DNA of 64,000 bases from Brachybacterium vulturis (GTDB lineage: Bacteria > Actinomycetota > Actinomycetes > Actinomycetales > Dermabacteraceae), in contig NZ_CP023563.1 of assembly GCF_002407185.1 (NCBI RefSeq), positions 1,364,001 through 1,428,000 of the forward strand, given 5' to 3'. Position numbers and translations under genes: made by a program. Position 1 is the stretch's first letter; each line of letters begins with the position of its first letter. A model generated the notes under the pieces. It saw only the letters and a list, made by a program, of their open reading frames with translations, was not told the origin of the DNA and did not search any database. This document shows positions 38,601-45,702 of the stretch, piece by piece.

Positions 38601-40485
38601 ATTCCAGCTCACCGAGGACGGCGACCTCACCGACGAGACCGTGTTCCCCACGAACAACACCCGTGCGGAGGCCCAGAAGGCGCTCGATATCCGCGTCATC
38701 GTCGGCAACCCGCCCTACTCAGTGGGGCAGAACTCCGGCAATGACGACAACGCCAACGTCAAGTACCCCACCCTCGATTCGCGCATCCGCGACACCTTCG
38801 CGGCACGAACTGATGCGACGAATAAGAACAGCCTCTATGACTCCTACATGCGCGCCATCCGCTGGGCCAGCGACCGCATCGGTGATGAAGGGGTCATCGG
38901 CTTCGTCACCAACGGTGGCTGGATTGACGGCAACACCGCGGCTGGCGTCCGCAAGGCCATCGCTGACGAGTTCACTTCGATCTATGTATTCAACCTCCGC
39001 GGCAACCAGCGCACCACAGGTGAGACCAGCCGCAAGGAAGGGGGCAAGGTCTTCGGCTCCGGGAGCCGTAACACCGTCGCGATCTTCCTCCTCGTACGTG
39101 CCAAGGGCCAAGCGGGGCCGGTGACCATTCATTACCGCGACATCGGTGACTATCTGACCAAAGAAGAGAAGCTCGGCATCGTCGACAACGACACCCTCGA
39201 CTCCGTCCGTTGGCACCAGATCAAACCCAACAAACACGGCGACTGGATCAACCTGCGCGATGAGAATTACTTAAGCTACCCAATTCTTGGCGACAAGCGA
39301 GGGCTTTATCCGACCCCGAAGGTTTTCGAAGAGCACTCTCGCGGCGTTTCAACGTCACGGGATAACTGGCTTTACGGATCTTCATTTGGGGCCGTTCTGA
39401 GCAAAGTTTCGGCACTCATCGAACAGTACGAGTCGGATCGGACCGCCTGCGCCGGGCCGACCTTTGACTCCACCAAGATCGCCTGGTCAGACGGCCTGCG
39501 TAGGCAGCTCGCGAACCATCAGGCACTCTCTCGGCACGATAACATGATGGTGGAGGCGCTATATCGGCCATTCCAGAAGCGTAATCTCATGTTCGACGCG
39601 AGACTTATTGAGCGCACATATCGCATGAAAAAAATATTTCCCACTTCGCATCACTGCAATTACGGGTTCTATGTGACGGGAACCGGCTCCAATAAGGAGT
39701 TCTCTGTGCTCGCCACGAGAGTAATTCCTGATCTGGCGCTTTGGGGTTCCTCTAGCGGTCAGTTCTTCCCTCGTTTTACATGGGAGCCGCTCGCGGACGA
39801 CGAGCTTGATCTGGGACTTGATAGTGATGTAGTGGACGGTTACCGACGCGTTGACAACGTCACCGACCAGGTCCTCTCGATGGTGCGTGAGCGCCATGGA
39901 GAGTTGGTCTCCAAGGATGATGTGTACTTCTTCGTGTACGGACTGCTCCATTCGATCGACTATCGAGAGCGCTACGCTGGCGAACTTAAGCAAATGCTTC
40001 CGCGAATCCCCGAAGTCCCCAGCGAAGCGTTCCAGGCATTCGCCGAAGCCGGACGCAAATTGTTCAATCTCCACGCGGATTACGAAGATGCTGAGCCCTA
40101 CCCGTTGGAAGTTGTGGGCGGGGAGCAACCCCCCATTGGCGACGAGGAAGACTACTACCGGGTGCAGAAGATGCGTTTCCCTTCAGGGAATACTGCTGCT
40201 GACGCCCCGGATTCACTCATTTTGAATGGCCGCATTACAGTGAAAGGTATCCCGGAGACCGCCTATCGCTACCAGCTCGGCTCTCTCAGCGCGATCGAGT
40301 GGATCAAGCGGCAGCACGAAGTCACTACCGACAAGGCGTCTGGCATCGTCAACGACCCGAACCAGTGGTCCATCGAGCACGGCAATCCTCGCTACATCCT
40401 TGACCTCCTTGAGAAGGTCGTCACCATCTCGGTGCGGACCATCGAGATCGTCGAAGCTCTGCCTACACTCCCGCAGGCCAGCTGA
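35662..40485 (+). CDS. type ISP restriction-modification enzyme (single polypeptide)
   Basis: 1607 aa, the full length of the LlaGI/LlaBIII family. In order: an Mrr-like PD-(D/E)XK nuclease (about 60-100; GIDLVA then AIQCKFY), an SF2 helicase-translocase (Walker A ACGTGKT near 200, DEAH near 332, and a late GRVMR motif), a coupler, and an N6-adenine methylase (motif I DPFTGTGTF near 900, motif IV NPPY near 1015), then a C-terminal target-recognition domain. One chain thus methylates one strand and translocates and cuts unmodified DNA. The recognition part (39240-39700) is less GC-rich. The start is uncertain: ATGs at 35662 or 35680. Confidence 0.93.
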   Translation: MPDTWSMTATLSPMKLLDDLYNRATSTADQGTQFERFTSSFLQTDPLWSAQFAKVWMWDQWPEKWGHDSGIDLVAERRDGGLTAIQCKFYAPSHRVSKGDLDKFLAASGRGGFTERLVVSTTTHWGATAEETIREQSVPVRRLGLEDFEQSRVDWATFNPETPTVLSLSGSSDLRPYQRTAIDDVVEGFEISDRGRLIMACGTGKTFTSLRLTEEYVGAGGSVLFLVPSIALLSQALREWSNNTELGITAMAVCSDAKASRGKKATEDSAEISVVDLALPATTDPQRLAQRMKEARVDGDGVRVVFATYQSIDVVSQAQKLAGLEPFDLVVCDEAHRTTGATLAGTEESAFVRVHDEEYLKADKRLYMTATPRIYDDASKSKAGKAQAVLASMDDEDVYGPEFYRLGFGDAVGMGMLTDYKVLILTVNQETVNEAMQDAFAQDGELTLDDATRLIGCWNGLAKRGDAEHTFGLDAQPMRRAVAFARDIKSSKRVASQFTEVVSAYVENHEAEDPGDVLSVEAKHVDGSMNSMERTEMLDWLKQDTEEDSCRVLSNARCLSEGVDVPSLDAVMFLNPRRSVVDVVQSVGRVMRLAQGKKYGYIILPVVVPAGVEPEKALDDNKNFQVVWDVLQALRAHDERFDAMVNKVELNKTRDSKVDVIGVGFPGDENDESGTESSTKPSQGSLDLKLSQMDELRNAIYARMVKKVGSRTYWDQWAKDIAAIASAHISRITALVDDPGTAASRQFEVFLDALRRNLNESISRDSAIEMLAQHMITKPVFDALFEGYAFTARNPVSQVMDRMVASLTAMHVDAEAASLEAFYESVRLRAAGIDNAEGKQKIITELYESFFKNAFPSTADAMGVVYTPIEIVDFILRSVDDVLKQEFGHSISDENVHVLDPFTGTGTFIVRLLQSGLIKPEDLARKYASELHANEILLLAYYIAAINIETTFHDLQAASDGVELEVEAYEPFDGIVLTDTFQLTEDGDLTDETVFPTNNTRAEAQKALDIRVIVGNPPYSVGQNSGNDDNANVKYPTLDSRIRDTFAARTDATNKNSLYDSYMRAIRWASDRIGDEGVIGFVTNGGWIDGNTAAGVRKAIADEFTSIYVFNLRGNQRTTGETSRKEGGKVFGSGSRNTVAIFLLVRAKGQAGPVTIHYRDIGDYLTKEEKLGIVDNDTLDSVRWHQIKPNKHGDWINLRDENYLSYPILGDKRGLYPTPKVFEEHSRGVSTSRDNWLYGSSFGAVLSKVSALIEQYESDRTACAGPTFDSTKIAWSDGLRRQLANHQALSRHDNMMVEALYRPFQKRNLMFDARLIERTYRMKKIFPTSHHCNYGFYVTGTGSNKEFSVLATRVIPDLALWGSSSGQFFPRFTWEPLADDELDLGLDSDVVDGYRRVDNVTDQVLSMVRERHGELVSKDDVYFFVYGLLHSIDYRERYAGELKQMLPRIPEVPSEAFQAFAEAGRKLFNLHADYEDAEPYPLEVVGGEQPPIGDEEDYYRVQKMRFPSGNTAADAPDSLILNGRITVKGIPETAYRYQLGSLSAIEWIKRQHEVTTDKASGIVNDPNQWSIEHGNPRYILDLLEKVVTISVRTIEIVEALPTLPQAS

Positions 40486-40520
40486 TCAGCGTGCTGTGAG
40501 AACTTTCTATACTCCTTCAA

Positions 40521-40541
40521 GGCAGCGGCTACGCCGCTGCC
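40521..40541 (+). terminator. hairpin after the type ISP gene
   Basis: GGCAGCGGC/GCCGCTGCC with a 3-nt loop, 36 nt after the stop. Confidence 0.55.
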
Positions 40542-40676
40542 GGGCTGTGTGACGCGCGCGTCGCGCTGTCGGTCCTCGCTGCGCTGCGGGCCGCAGCACC
40601 GCGCCGCGCACCCATCCAGTTCAACTGCCGCGGTCAATTTCCTATCTAGGGCGAATCCGCATCCTAGTTCTGTCTT

Positions 40677-41180
40677 TCAATTCTTGATGTAGGCGCGCGA
40701 GGTAATGTAGCTGTCCCACGTGAGGCCGATATCTTGGGCCAGCACAGAAAGGTCAGACAAGTATCCTGCGACATCCATCGCCGTAACTCCAGGAGCCTGA
40801 AAAACCTCATAGATCGAGACATTCCTATGCGCGACGTCATTTCGAATTTGCGTGCATTTTTTTAAGGATGCAATCACTCTGGCCGAGTGCGTAATTGAGT
40901 TTACCCCCAAGACGTTCCAGATTAGCGCAAGATGGCGTGGCTGGATGGTGGAGCCATCAAGGGGAGGCTGCGGACCATTACTTACGGACCCAGGGAAGCG
41001 CGTCGATTCATTGCTAGCATCGAGCTGCGTAATGGAAAGCCGGGATTCCCAGGACTTACTCTTCTTGCTGGTCGATAGAAGTCGCTCAAAGATGTCATTT
41101 GCGGCTAGCGGGCGAAGCGATGGAACTAGGGACGATATTGCGGTTCCCGAATCATTTATGTGCGCACCTATCGCTATTAG
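40677..41180 (-). pseudogene. HEPN nuclease (MAE_28990/MAE_18760-like), C-terminal part, cut by IS
   Basis: The frame is open leftward from the IS edge at 41180 to the stop at 40677, about 167 codons. It includes the HEPN catalytic pattern RNDVAH (RX4H) and the downstream helix DVAGYLSDLSVLAQDIGLTWDSY, the arrangement of the MAE_28990/MAE_18760 HEPN family. Removing the IS and one TTAG copy joins this exactly in frame to the fragment at 42885-43077, giving one protein of 230 aa. As it stands this half lacks a proper start, so the gene is inactive unless the IS excises precisely. Confidence 0.8.
41177..41180. repeat. target-site duplication, left copy
   Basis: TTAG directly before the IS1380-family element; the second copy is at 42885-42888. 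Confidence 0.8.
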
Positions 41181-42884
41181 CCTCGATGTTTCATCGGGTT
41201 GGTGAGCGGGGGCGGTCGGCGTCGTTGCCGATGCTCAGCTGCTGATTCTGGCATCTGGGTGTGACAGATTGTCGCAGTGTCCGTTGCGGGCGGTCGGGTT
41301 CCACTCCCGAGAAGGTGCTGGGGGCCGTAGGGACAGGTGGAGCCGCCTGGTCAGGTCTGCGCGACGGCGGTGCGGAGCCGGTTGACGCCGGTCAGGACCT
41401 TAATGGCTTCGGGAGCGTGCTGGGCGAGGTGGAGGATCTTGCGCCGGGCACGGCGCACGAGGATCGCGGGGACCTCGAACAGCCGCGCGCGAAGTCGTTT
41501 GGGCTCCCACTTCCTCGCATCAGTACTGGTCAGCGCGATGGTCTGCATCCAGGCGACCAGCTCGGAGGCGAGCTGGATGATCTGGCACCAGATCTGGTTC
41601 TGCGCGAATCCCTGCAGCGGGAACTTCTCAAGGCCCATGTCCTTGGCGTTACGGATCCGATCTTCGCAGCGCGCTCGGCGACGGTGTCTCAGCTCCAGGG
41701 TCGGCAGCTGGCCGCGCGGGGTGTTGGTCGCGAACGCGGTGATCCGCATTCCTTCGTGGTCGGTGATCCGCAGCTGCGCTCCGGGGTGGGGGCGCTCCTT
41801 CCGCACGATCACCCGCATCCCCGCAGGCCAGCCGGTCAGGTCCAGCAGTCCGGTCAGCTCCGCCACGAATGCCCCATCGCGGACGCCATCGTCGTCACTG
41901 TCATAGGCGGGGGTCCACGCCGCGGCCTCGTCGATGCGTTTCAGCAGGTCAGGCGTGTTTGCGGGGAGGGTGAACCCGACGGAGTAAGCCAGCCGCCGTC
42001 TGGTCAGCCACTGGAGGAAGTCCTTGGTGCCGCCGGCTCCATCGGTGCGGATCAGGACCTTCTTCGATCCCTGCCCACCCCGGACAAGCGGGCCCGCAGG
42101 CAGCTGAGCGAGAGCCTGACGGGTGACGGTGATGTGATCGGCAGCCGTGTTGGACCCGGCGTTGCCGGGACGGAGCTGGATCGCCAACGGCTCCCCGGTC
42201 CCGTCGCTGCCGTGGTCCAGGAACGCGCACAGGGGGTGAAAGCCGTAGCCACGTTTGAAGTTGGGTGCGGCCTGCTCCTTCTCGCTGTGGGCGGTGATCA
42301 AGGTGGCGTCGAGGTCGATGACCAGCGGCTTCTTTGCGCTGGCCGCCGCAGCCGGGGAATGGTCGCCGGCCAGGACCCATGCCCGCTCTCGCGCAACCCG
42401 GCGGGCCTGGGAGATCGCTTCGATCACGGCAGGAGCGTCCTGGGCGAGCGCGGTGAGTATGCGGGAGATCGTCGGAGCCGAGGCGACGTCACCGAACACT
42501 CCCGGCTCGCACCGCAGCAGATCGGTATCCGAGGCGACCTCCCCGCCCACCGCGAGAGTCATCGCCAGGTCCAGCAAGACCTTCGCCGCGTGGTGCTCTG
42601 CCAGCGGTTTCGTCCACGGATCCAGTGCTTCGCGCAGCGAGCGGGCGAGGCCGGTGGCACCGATCGTGTCGGTCAGTAGCACCGCGCCGGCATGCGACAC
42701 CGCCGGGACCTCGGCGATGTCCACTCGCGGTCGGGGGTAGAAGAACAAGGTAGGGTGGGACACCTGAAAGGTGCTCCTTCCGCCAGATCGATACGAGCTT
42801 CAACACCCCGTATCATTCCAGGTCAGGAGCACCTTTCTCTATGCCGTCCGCCGGTCGGGACCACACCACCATGAAATACCGAGG
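41181..42884. mobile_element. IS1380-family insertion sequence, 1704 bp
   Basis: The ends read CCTCGATGTTTCAT at the left and, on the other strand, CCTCGGTATTTCAT at the right, imperfect inverted repeats. It is flanked by a TTAG duplication, matching the 4-5 bp duplications of the family. It encodes one complete transposase. A 12-bp inverted repeat (AAAGGTGCTCCT, 42767-42778 and 42825-42836) lies upstream of the transposase gene and may block transcription from outside. It has split the HEPN gene of element B. Confidence 0.9.
41351..42763 (-). CDS. IS1380-family transposase
   Basis: 470-aa DDE transposase, complete. The catalytic Asp residues are in VIDLDATLIT near residue 150 and LIRTDGAGGTKDF near residue 245, and the Glu is in RARCEDRIRNAKDMGLEKFP near residue 370, the family's YREK-like region. 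The start is GTG at 42763, next to the hairpin at the right end of the element. No frameshift is seen, so the element may still be active. Confidence 0.93.
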   Translation of the reverse strand: MSHPTLFFYPRPRVDIAEVPAVSHAGAVLLTDTIGATGLARSLREALDPWTKPLAEHHAAKVLLDLAMTLAVGGEVASDTDLLRCEPGVFGDVASAPTISRILTALAQDAPAVIEAISQARRVARERAWVLAGDHSPAAAASAKKPLVIDLDATLITAHSEKEQAAPNFKRGYGFHPLCAFLDHGSDGTGEPLAIQLRPGNAGSNTAADHITVTRQALAQLPAGPLVRGGQGSKKVLIRTDGAGGTKDFLQWLTRRRLAYSVGFTLPANTPDLLKRIDEAAAWTPAYDSDDDGVRDGAFVAELTGLLDLTGWPAGMRVIVRKERPHPGAQLRITDHEGMRITAFATNTPRGQLPTLELRHRRRARCEDRIRNAKDMGLEKFPLQGFAQNQIWCQIIQLASELVAWMQTIALTSTDARKWEPKRLRARLFEVPAILVRRARRKILHLAQHAPEAIKVLTGVNRLRTAVAQT

Positions 42885-42888
42885 TTAG
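42885..42888. repeat. target-site duplication, right copy
   Basis: TTAG directly after the IS1380-family element, matching 41177-41180. Confidence 0.8.
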
Positions 42889-43077
42889 CATTGCTCGCAG
42901 TAGCGATTCGAGTTCCGCCATCGCTGCTACGACCGCGGCCGCACGTAACTCGCGCCCGAGGAAGTCAGTCTCTTCGATCCCGGCCAGCGAGCTTGTACTC
43001 AATTTTGCAAGTTGGGTCTTCCATTCGTCGATTCTTCGCGCGGCACTTTCGGCTCGGTCAAGAGCGTCACTCGCCAT
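42885..43077 (-). pseudogene. HEPN nuclease, N-terminal part, cut by IS
   Basis: The first 64 codons of the HEPN gene. They begin MASDALDRAESAARRIDEWK and end at AELESLLRAML, where the insertion lies. The start overlaps the end of the DUF262 gene by 11 nt, so the intact pair was translationally coupled. Reading on into the IS adds a short junk tail (to 42823) and gives an 85-codon truncated product from the GTG one codon earlier. See the partner fragment at 40677-41180. Confidence 0.8.
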
Positions 43078-44140
43078 CACTAGTTTCCTCGGCCCCGAAG
43101 AGGACTGCGGCTCGATTGAGTCGTCGCCTCAGCATGGAGCGCGTGTTAGTGCCCCCGGTGCTAGCGCTCACGAGCTCCGCGTCGTTGAGCCAGTCGACCT
43201 CTGGGGCAATCGGCTTGCCGCCGCCATCAATGATCCTGCCCGCTGCAATTGCGCAGGCCTCAAACTGAACGAGCGGCGTGATGCTTGTGTTCGTTCGCAG
43301 GAAGGCCTGGCCGTCGAGCGTACTGGAAAGGAACTCCATTGCAGCGGCAAAGGTGCGCCGCTCTTGTGTGTAATTGAATGACTTTTGACCAGATTCCATG
43401 TAGTCATTCAAGAAGTTGGTGACGTTGCCTTTGAAGTTTACTTGATTATTCTTGTATGCAAAGAATTTGAGCACCTGCTCCGACGCCGTTCCGTCGTTCT
43501 GGTTTGCCTGCTGGAGCTTGAGTAGACTCTTAAGGTTCTTGTCATCCGCAAGCTGCTCGAGAAACTCGATGAACTCGCCGCGATATACGGCCGTTCGAAC
43601 CTCTTGTGGTGTGAGAGAAATGGCCCCTGAGTTCAATCGCTCGAAAAGGTCAAAGCGGACCGATTTGTCGGCCTTGTCGGTGAGTGCGACCACCTGGAGC
43701 GGCTGACGAGCGAAATACCGCTGAATGGAGGGCGGGAGATCGGAGTATCCGAATGAGTTCAATTGAGATAGGGTCTCAAGTTCGGATAGCTTGAATGGTC
43801 CACTGTCTCTCACGCGGTTGCGGGAGTCGGGGTCATTGCTGAGGTACAAAATTAGCGTCGAGATGCGCTGCAGTCCGTCGACAACTTCCCATTGAAAATC
43901 GTCGTTTGTGGCAACGAAGATTGGCGGGATTGGCAATCCCATGAAAACCGATTCGATGAATCGGGATGCGACGGGCTGGGTCCATCGATACTTGCGTTGG
44001 TATGACGGCGCGATCGTCAGTTCTGAACTCTCGTACATCCGGACAAGTTCTCGAACTGAAAAGCTTACGGCAGATACGTCTACCTTCTCGCGTTCCTTGC
44101 TAAGTTGCTCTTCAAGCCCCTCAAATTTCTCTGATCCCAT
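43067..44140 (-). CDS. DUF262 (ParB/Srx-fold, GmrS-like) protein
   Basis: 357 aa. The DUF262 N-terminal domain is clear: APSYQRKYRWTQPVASRFIESVFMGLPIPPIFVAT, then WEVVDGLQRISTLILYL, which carries the DGxQR-type motif of GmrS-like nucleases and NTPases. The rest is helical (FERLNSGAISLTPQEVRTAVYRGEF). The ATG at 44140 is the first start in the conserved region. It overlaps the HEPN gene, a pairing known in defence loci. Because the HEPN gene is broken, this protein is now probably unpaired. Codons are less GC-rich than in chromosomal genes. Confidence 0.85.
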   Translation of the reverse strand: MGSEKFEGLEEQLSKEREKVDVSAVSFSVRELVRMYESSELTIAPSYQRKYRWTQPVASRFIESVFMGLPIPPIFVATNDDFQWEVVDGLQRISTLILYLSNDPDSRNRVRDSGPFKLSELETLSQLNSFGYSDLPPSIQRYFARQPLQVVALTDKADKSVRFDLFERLNSGAISLTPQEVRTAVYRGEFIEFLEQLADDKNLKSLLKLQQANQNDGTASEQVLKFFAYKNNQVNFKGNVTNFLNDYMESGQKSFNYTQERRTFAAAMEFLSSTLDGQAFLRTNTSITPLVQFEACAIAAGRIIDGGGKPIAPEVDWLNDAELVSASTGGTNTRSMLRRRLNRAAVLFGAEETSDGE

Positions 44141-44217
44141 GCTTGATGGTACCTCGGAGCTGAACTGTCGTGGCGCGTTGATCAGATGGGGGATGGAGTC
44201 CACACCGGAGGTCGAGC

Positions 44218-44239
44218 TGACAGCAACCCTGACAGCAAC
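44218..44239. repeat. right-end repeats of element B
   Basis: TGACAGCAAC at 44218-44227 and 44230-44239, a 12-nt period, matching the left-end pair at 34181-34202. Confidence 0.6.
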
Positions 44240-44327
44240 GCGATCGCGTCTGACGGTCTCACTTCGGCTGTGTGCGCGCTCTGACCAGGTAGAACCTGGC
44301 TGGCTACCCGTGCCCTGACGGACTCTT

Positions 44328-44365
44328 AATCCGCGGGTCGAGGGTTCGATCCCCTCCGGGCCCAC
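44328..44365 (+). repeat. attachment-site copy 3 (right end of element B)
   Basis: Exact 38-bp copy of the tRNA-Lys 3' end. Similarity extends further left, to 44320, as GGACTCTTAATCC against GGACTTTTAATCC in the tRNA gene. The 5' half of a tRNA is missing. Confidence 0.9.
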
Positions 44366-44382
44366 CCTGCACTCTCGCGGCT

Positions 44383-44976
44383 CTACGCCTGCCGCGCCAT
44401 CGAGACGTCCAGGCCGTCGGCGATCAGCGTCATCGCCCCCGTGAAGCCGGCGCCGTCGGTGTTCGAGGCGGATGATCGCTCGAGCAGGCCGAGGGAATCG
44501 GCGGTCAGGCGCTGCTGCTCGTGGAAGACGAATCCGAGCACGAAGTGCACGACCACCTCGGCGGCCACCTCGGGCAGCTGATCGGTGACGCCGTGGCGAC
44601 GTGCGGCCTCCAGCAGTGCCGGCCGCACCGGCGGTTCGACGAGGCCGAGCGCGAGGGAGCTGGACACCAGCTCGGCGGCGTCCCGGTGGGCGAGCAGGCA
44701 TTCGCGCATGCGCGCACCCAGCACGCACGCCGCCCGGGGCAGCGGGAGCTCCTCGAGGTGGATGTCGGCCATCGGCGCGAGGATCCGCTCGCTGACCGCA
44801 GCCAGGAGAGCCTGCTTGTTCGGGAAATGCCAGTACAGGGCGCTGGGCTGGACGCCGAGGGCGGTCGCCAAGCGGCGCATCGTGAGGTCCGGCAGGCCGA
44901 ACTCGTCCAGGAGGTGCAGGGCCATCTCGGCGACGTCGTCGCGGCTCCGCCGGCGCGGAGATTCTGGGAGGGCCAT
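44383..44976 (-). CDS. bioQ: TetR-family regulator of biotin genes (BioQ type)
   Basis: 197-aa repressor. The N-terminal HTH is VAEMALHLLDEFGLPDLTMRRLATALGVQPSALYWHFPNKQALL (about residues 12-55), and the rest is a ligand/dimer domain. It is divergent from bioY, and the 75-bp gap holds three copies of a TGAAC-N3-GTTCA operator, the known BioQ motif of actinobacteria, which supports the name. It probably represses itself and the bioY operon when biotin is plentiful. Confidence 0.88.
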   Translation of the reverse strand: MALPESPRRRSRDDVAEMALHLLDEFGLPDLTMRRLATALGVQPSALYWHFPNKQALLAAVSERILAPMADIHLEELPLPRAACVLGARMRECLLAHRDAAELVSSSLALGLVEPPVRPALLEAARRHGVTDQLPEVAAEVVVHFVLGFVFHEQQRLTADSLGLLERSSASNTDGAGFTGAMTLIADGLDVSMARQA

Positions 44977-44992
44977 CACCCCACCGTAGTGC

Positions 44993-45005
44993 TGAACACT
45001 GTTCA
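44993..45005. promoter_or_regulatory. BioQ operator 1
   Basis: TGAACACTGTTCA, a perfect TGAAC-N3-GTTCA dyad. Confidence 0.8.
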
Positions 45006-45007
45006 GG

Positions 45008-45020
45008 TGTACGTTGTTCA
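45008..45020. promoter_or_regulatory. BioQ operator 2 (degenerate)
   Basis: TGTACGTTGTTCA: right half exact, left half with one change. It starts 15 bp after operator 1. Confidence 0.6.
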
Positions 45021-45022
45021 GG

Positions 45023-45035
45023 TGAACAGCGTTCA
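45023..45035. promoter_or_regulatory. BioQ operator 3
   Basis: TGAACAGCGTTCA, a perfect dyad 17 bp before the bioY start codon and 15 bp after operator 2. Confidence 0.8.
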
Positions 45036-45051
45036 GGTGAAGGGTAGAGGA

Positions 45052-45702
45052 ATGGCACACACTCCTGCAGCACGACGGTGGTCGCTGGATGCGACCGATA
45101 TCGCCCGCGTCGCGGTGTTCGCGGCGATCGTCGCCGCGCTCGGCCTGCCGGGCAGCGTCAGCGTGTTCGGCGGTGTGCCGATCACCGCGCAGACCTTCGG
45201 AGTGATGCTGGCCGGAGCGGTGCTCGGCCCGCGCCTGGGCGCCGTGTCGATGACCGTGTTCCTGGTCCTGGTCGCGGCCGGGCTGCCGCTGCTGGCCGGA
45301 GGGCGCGGCGGCATCGGCGTGTTCGTCGGCCCCTCGGCCGGGTACATGATCGGCTGGATCGCCGGAGCCTTCCTCACCGGCCTGATCGTGCACTCCGCCG
45401 CCCGCAAGCCGGCCCTCTGGCGCACGGCGCTGGCGATGATCGTGGGCGGCATCCTCATGATCTACGCCGTCGGCATCCCGGTGCAGAGCCTCGTCACCCG
45501 CCTGCCGGTGGGGGAGACCGTGCTCGCCAGCCTGGTCTTCCTCCCCGGCGACCTGCTGAAGGCGGTGCTCGCGACCGCGGTCGTCACCACCCTCCTGCGG
45601 GCCTACCCGCGCGCGTTCCGCCGCACTTGGCTCCCCACCGCACCGGCCGCCCCGTCCCCCGCCGAGCAGGAAGCGACTGCCCGCCCCGCAGCGATGCGAT
45701 GA
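45052..45702 (+). CDS. bioY: biotin transporter substrate-binding membrane protein BioY
   Basis: 216-aa S-component of the biotin ECF transporter, with about six membrane helices. Family motifs are VFGGVPITAQTFGVMLAGAVLGPRLG near residue 40 and VGPSAGYMIGWIAGAFLTG near residue 92. GTAGAGG precedes the ATG. It starts an operon whose six genes all overlap; the bioM and bioN energising genes are separated from it by a ligase and a thiolase gene. Controlled by the BioQ operators just upstream. Confidence 0.95.
   Translation: MAHTPAARRWSLDATDIARVAVFAAIVAALGLPGSVSVFGGVPITAQTFGVMLAGAVLGPRLGAVSMTVFLVLVAAGLPLLAGGRGGIGVFVGPSAGYMIGWIAGAFLTGLIVHSAARKPALWRTALAMIVGGILMIYAVGIPVQSLVTRLPVGETVLASLVFLPGDLLKAVLATAVVTTLLRAYPRAFRRTWLPTAPAAPSPAEQEATARPAAMR

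Larger units (their letters stand above)
34091..44365. mobile_element. element B: integrase-less tRNA-Lys defence island
   Basis: About 10.2 kb bounded by attachment copies 2 and 3. Cargo: a PD-(D/E)XK-like protein, a GIY-YIG-like protein, a type ISP restriction-modification enzyme and a DUF262/HEPN pair interrupted by an IS1380-family element. No integrase or excisionase is present. Both ends carry related TGACRGC-type repeats on a 12-nt period. Several stretches (39240-39700 and 43080-44140) are visibly less GC-rich than the chromosome, consistent with transfer. Confidence 0.75.

Noticed and set aside
26699..44365. CRISPR array within the defence-rich islands
   Set aside because: No run of regularly spaced short repeats was seen; the repeats present are attachment sites and short pairs.
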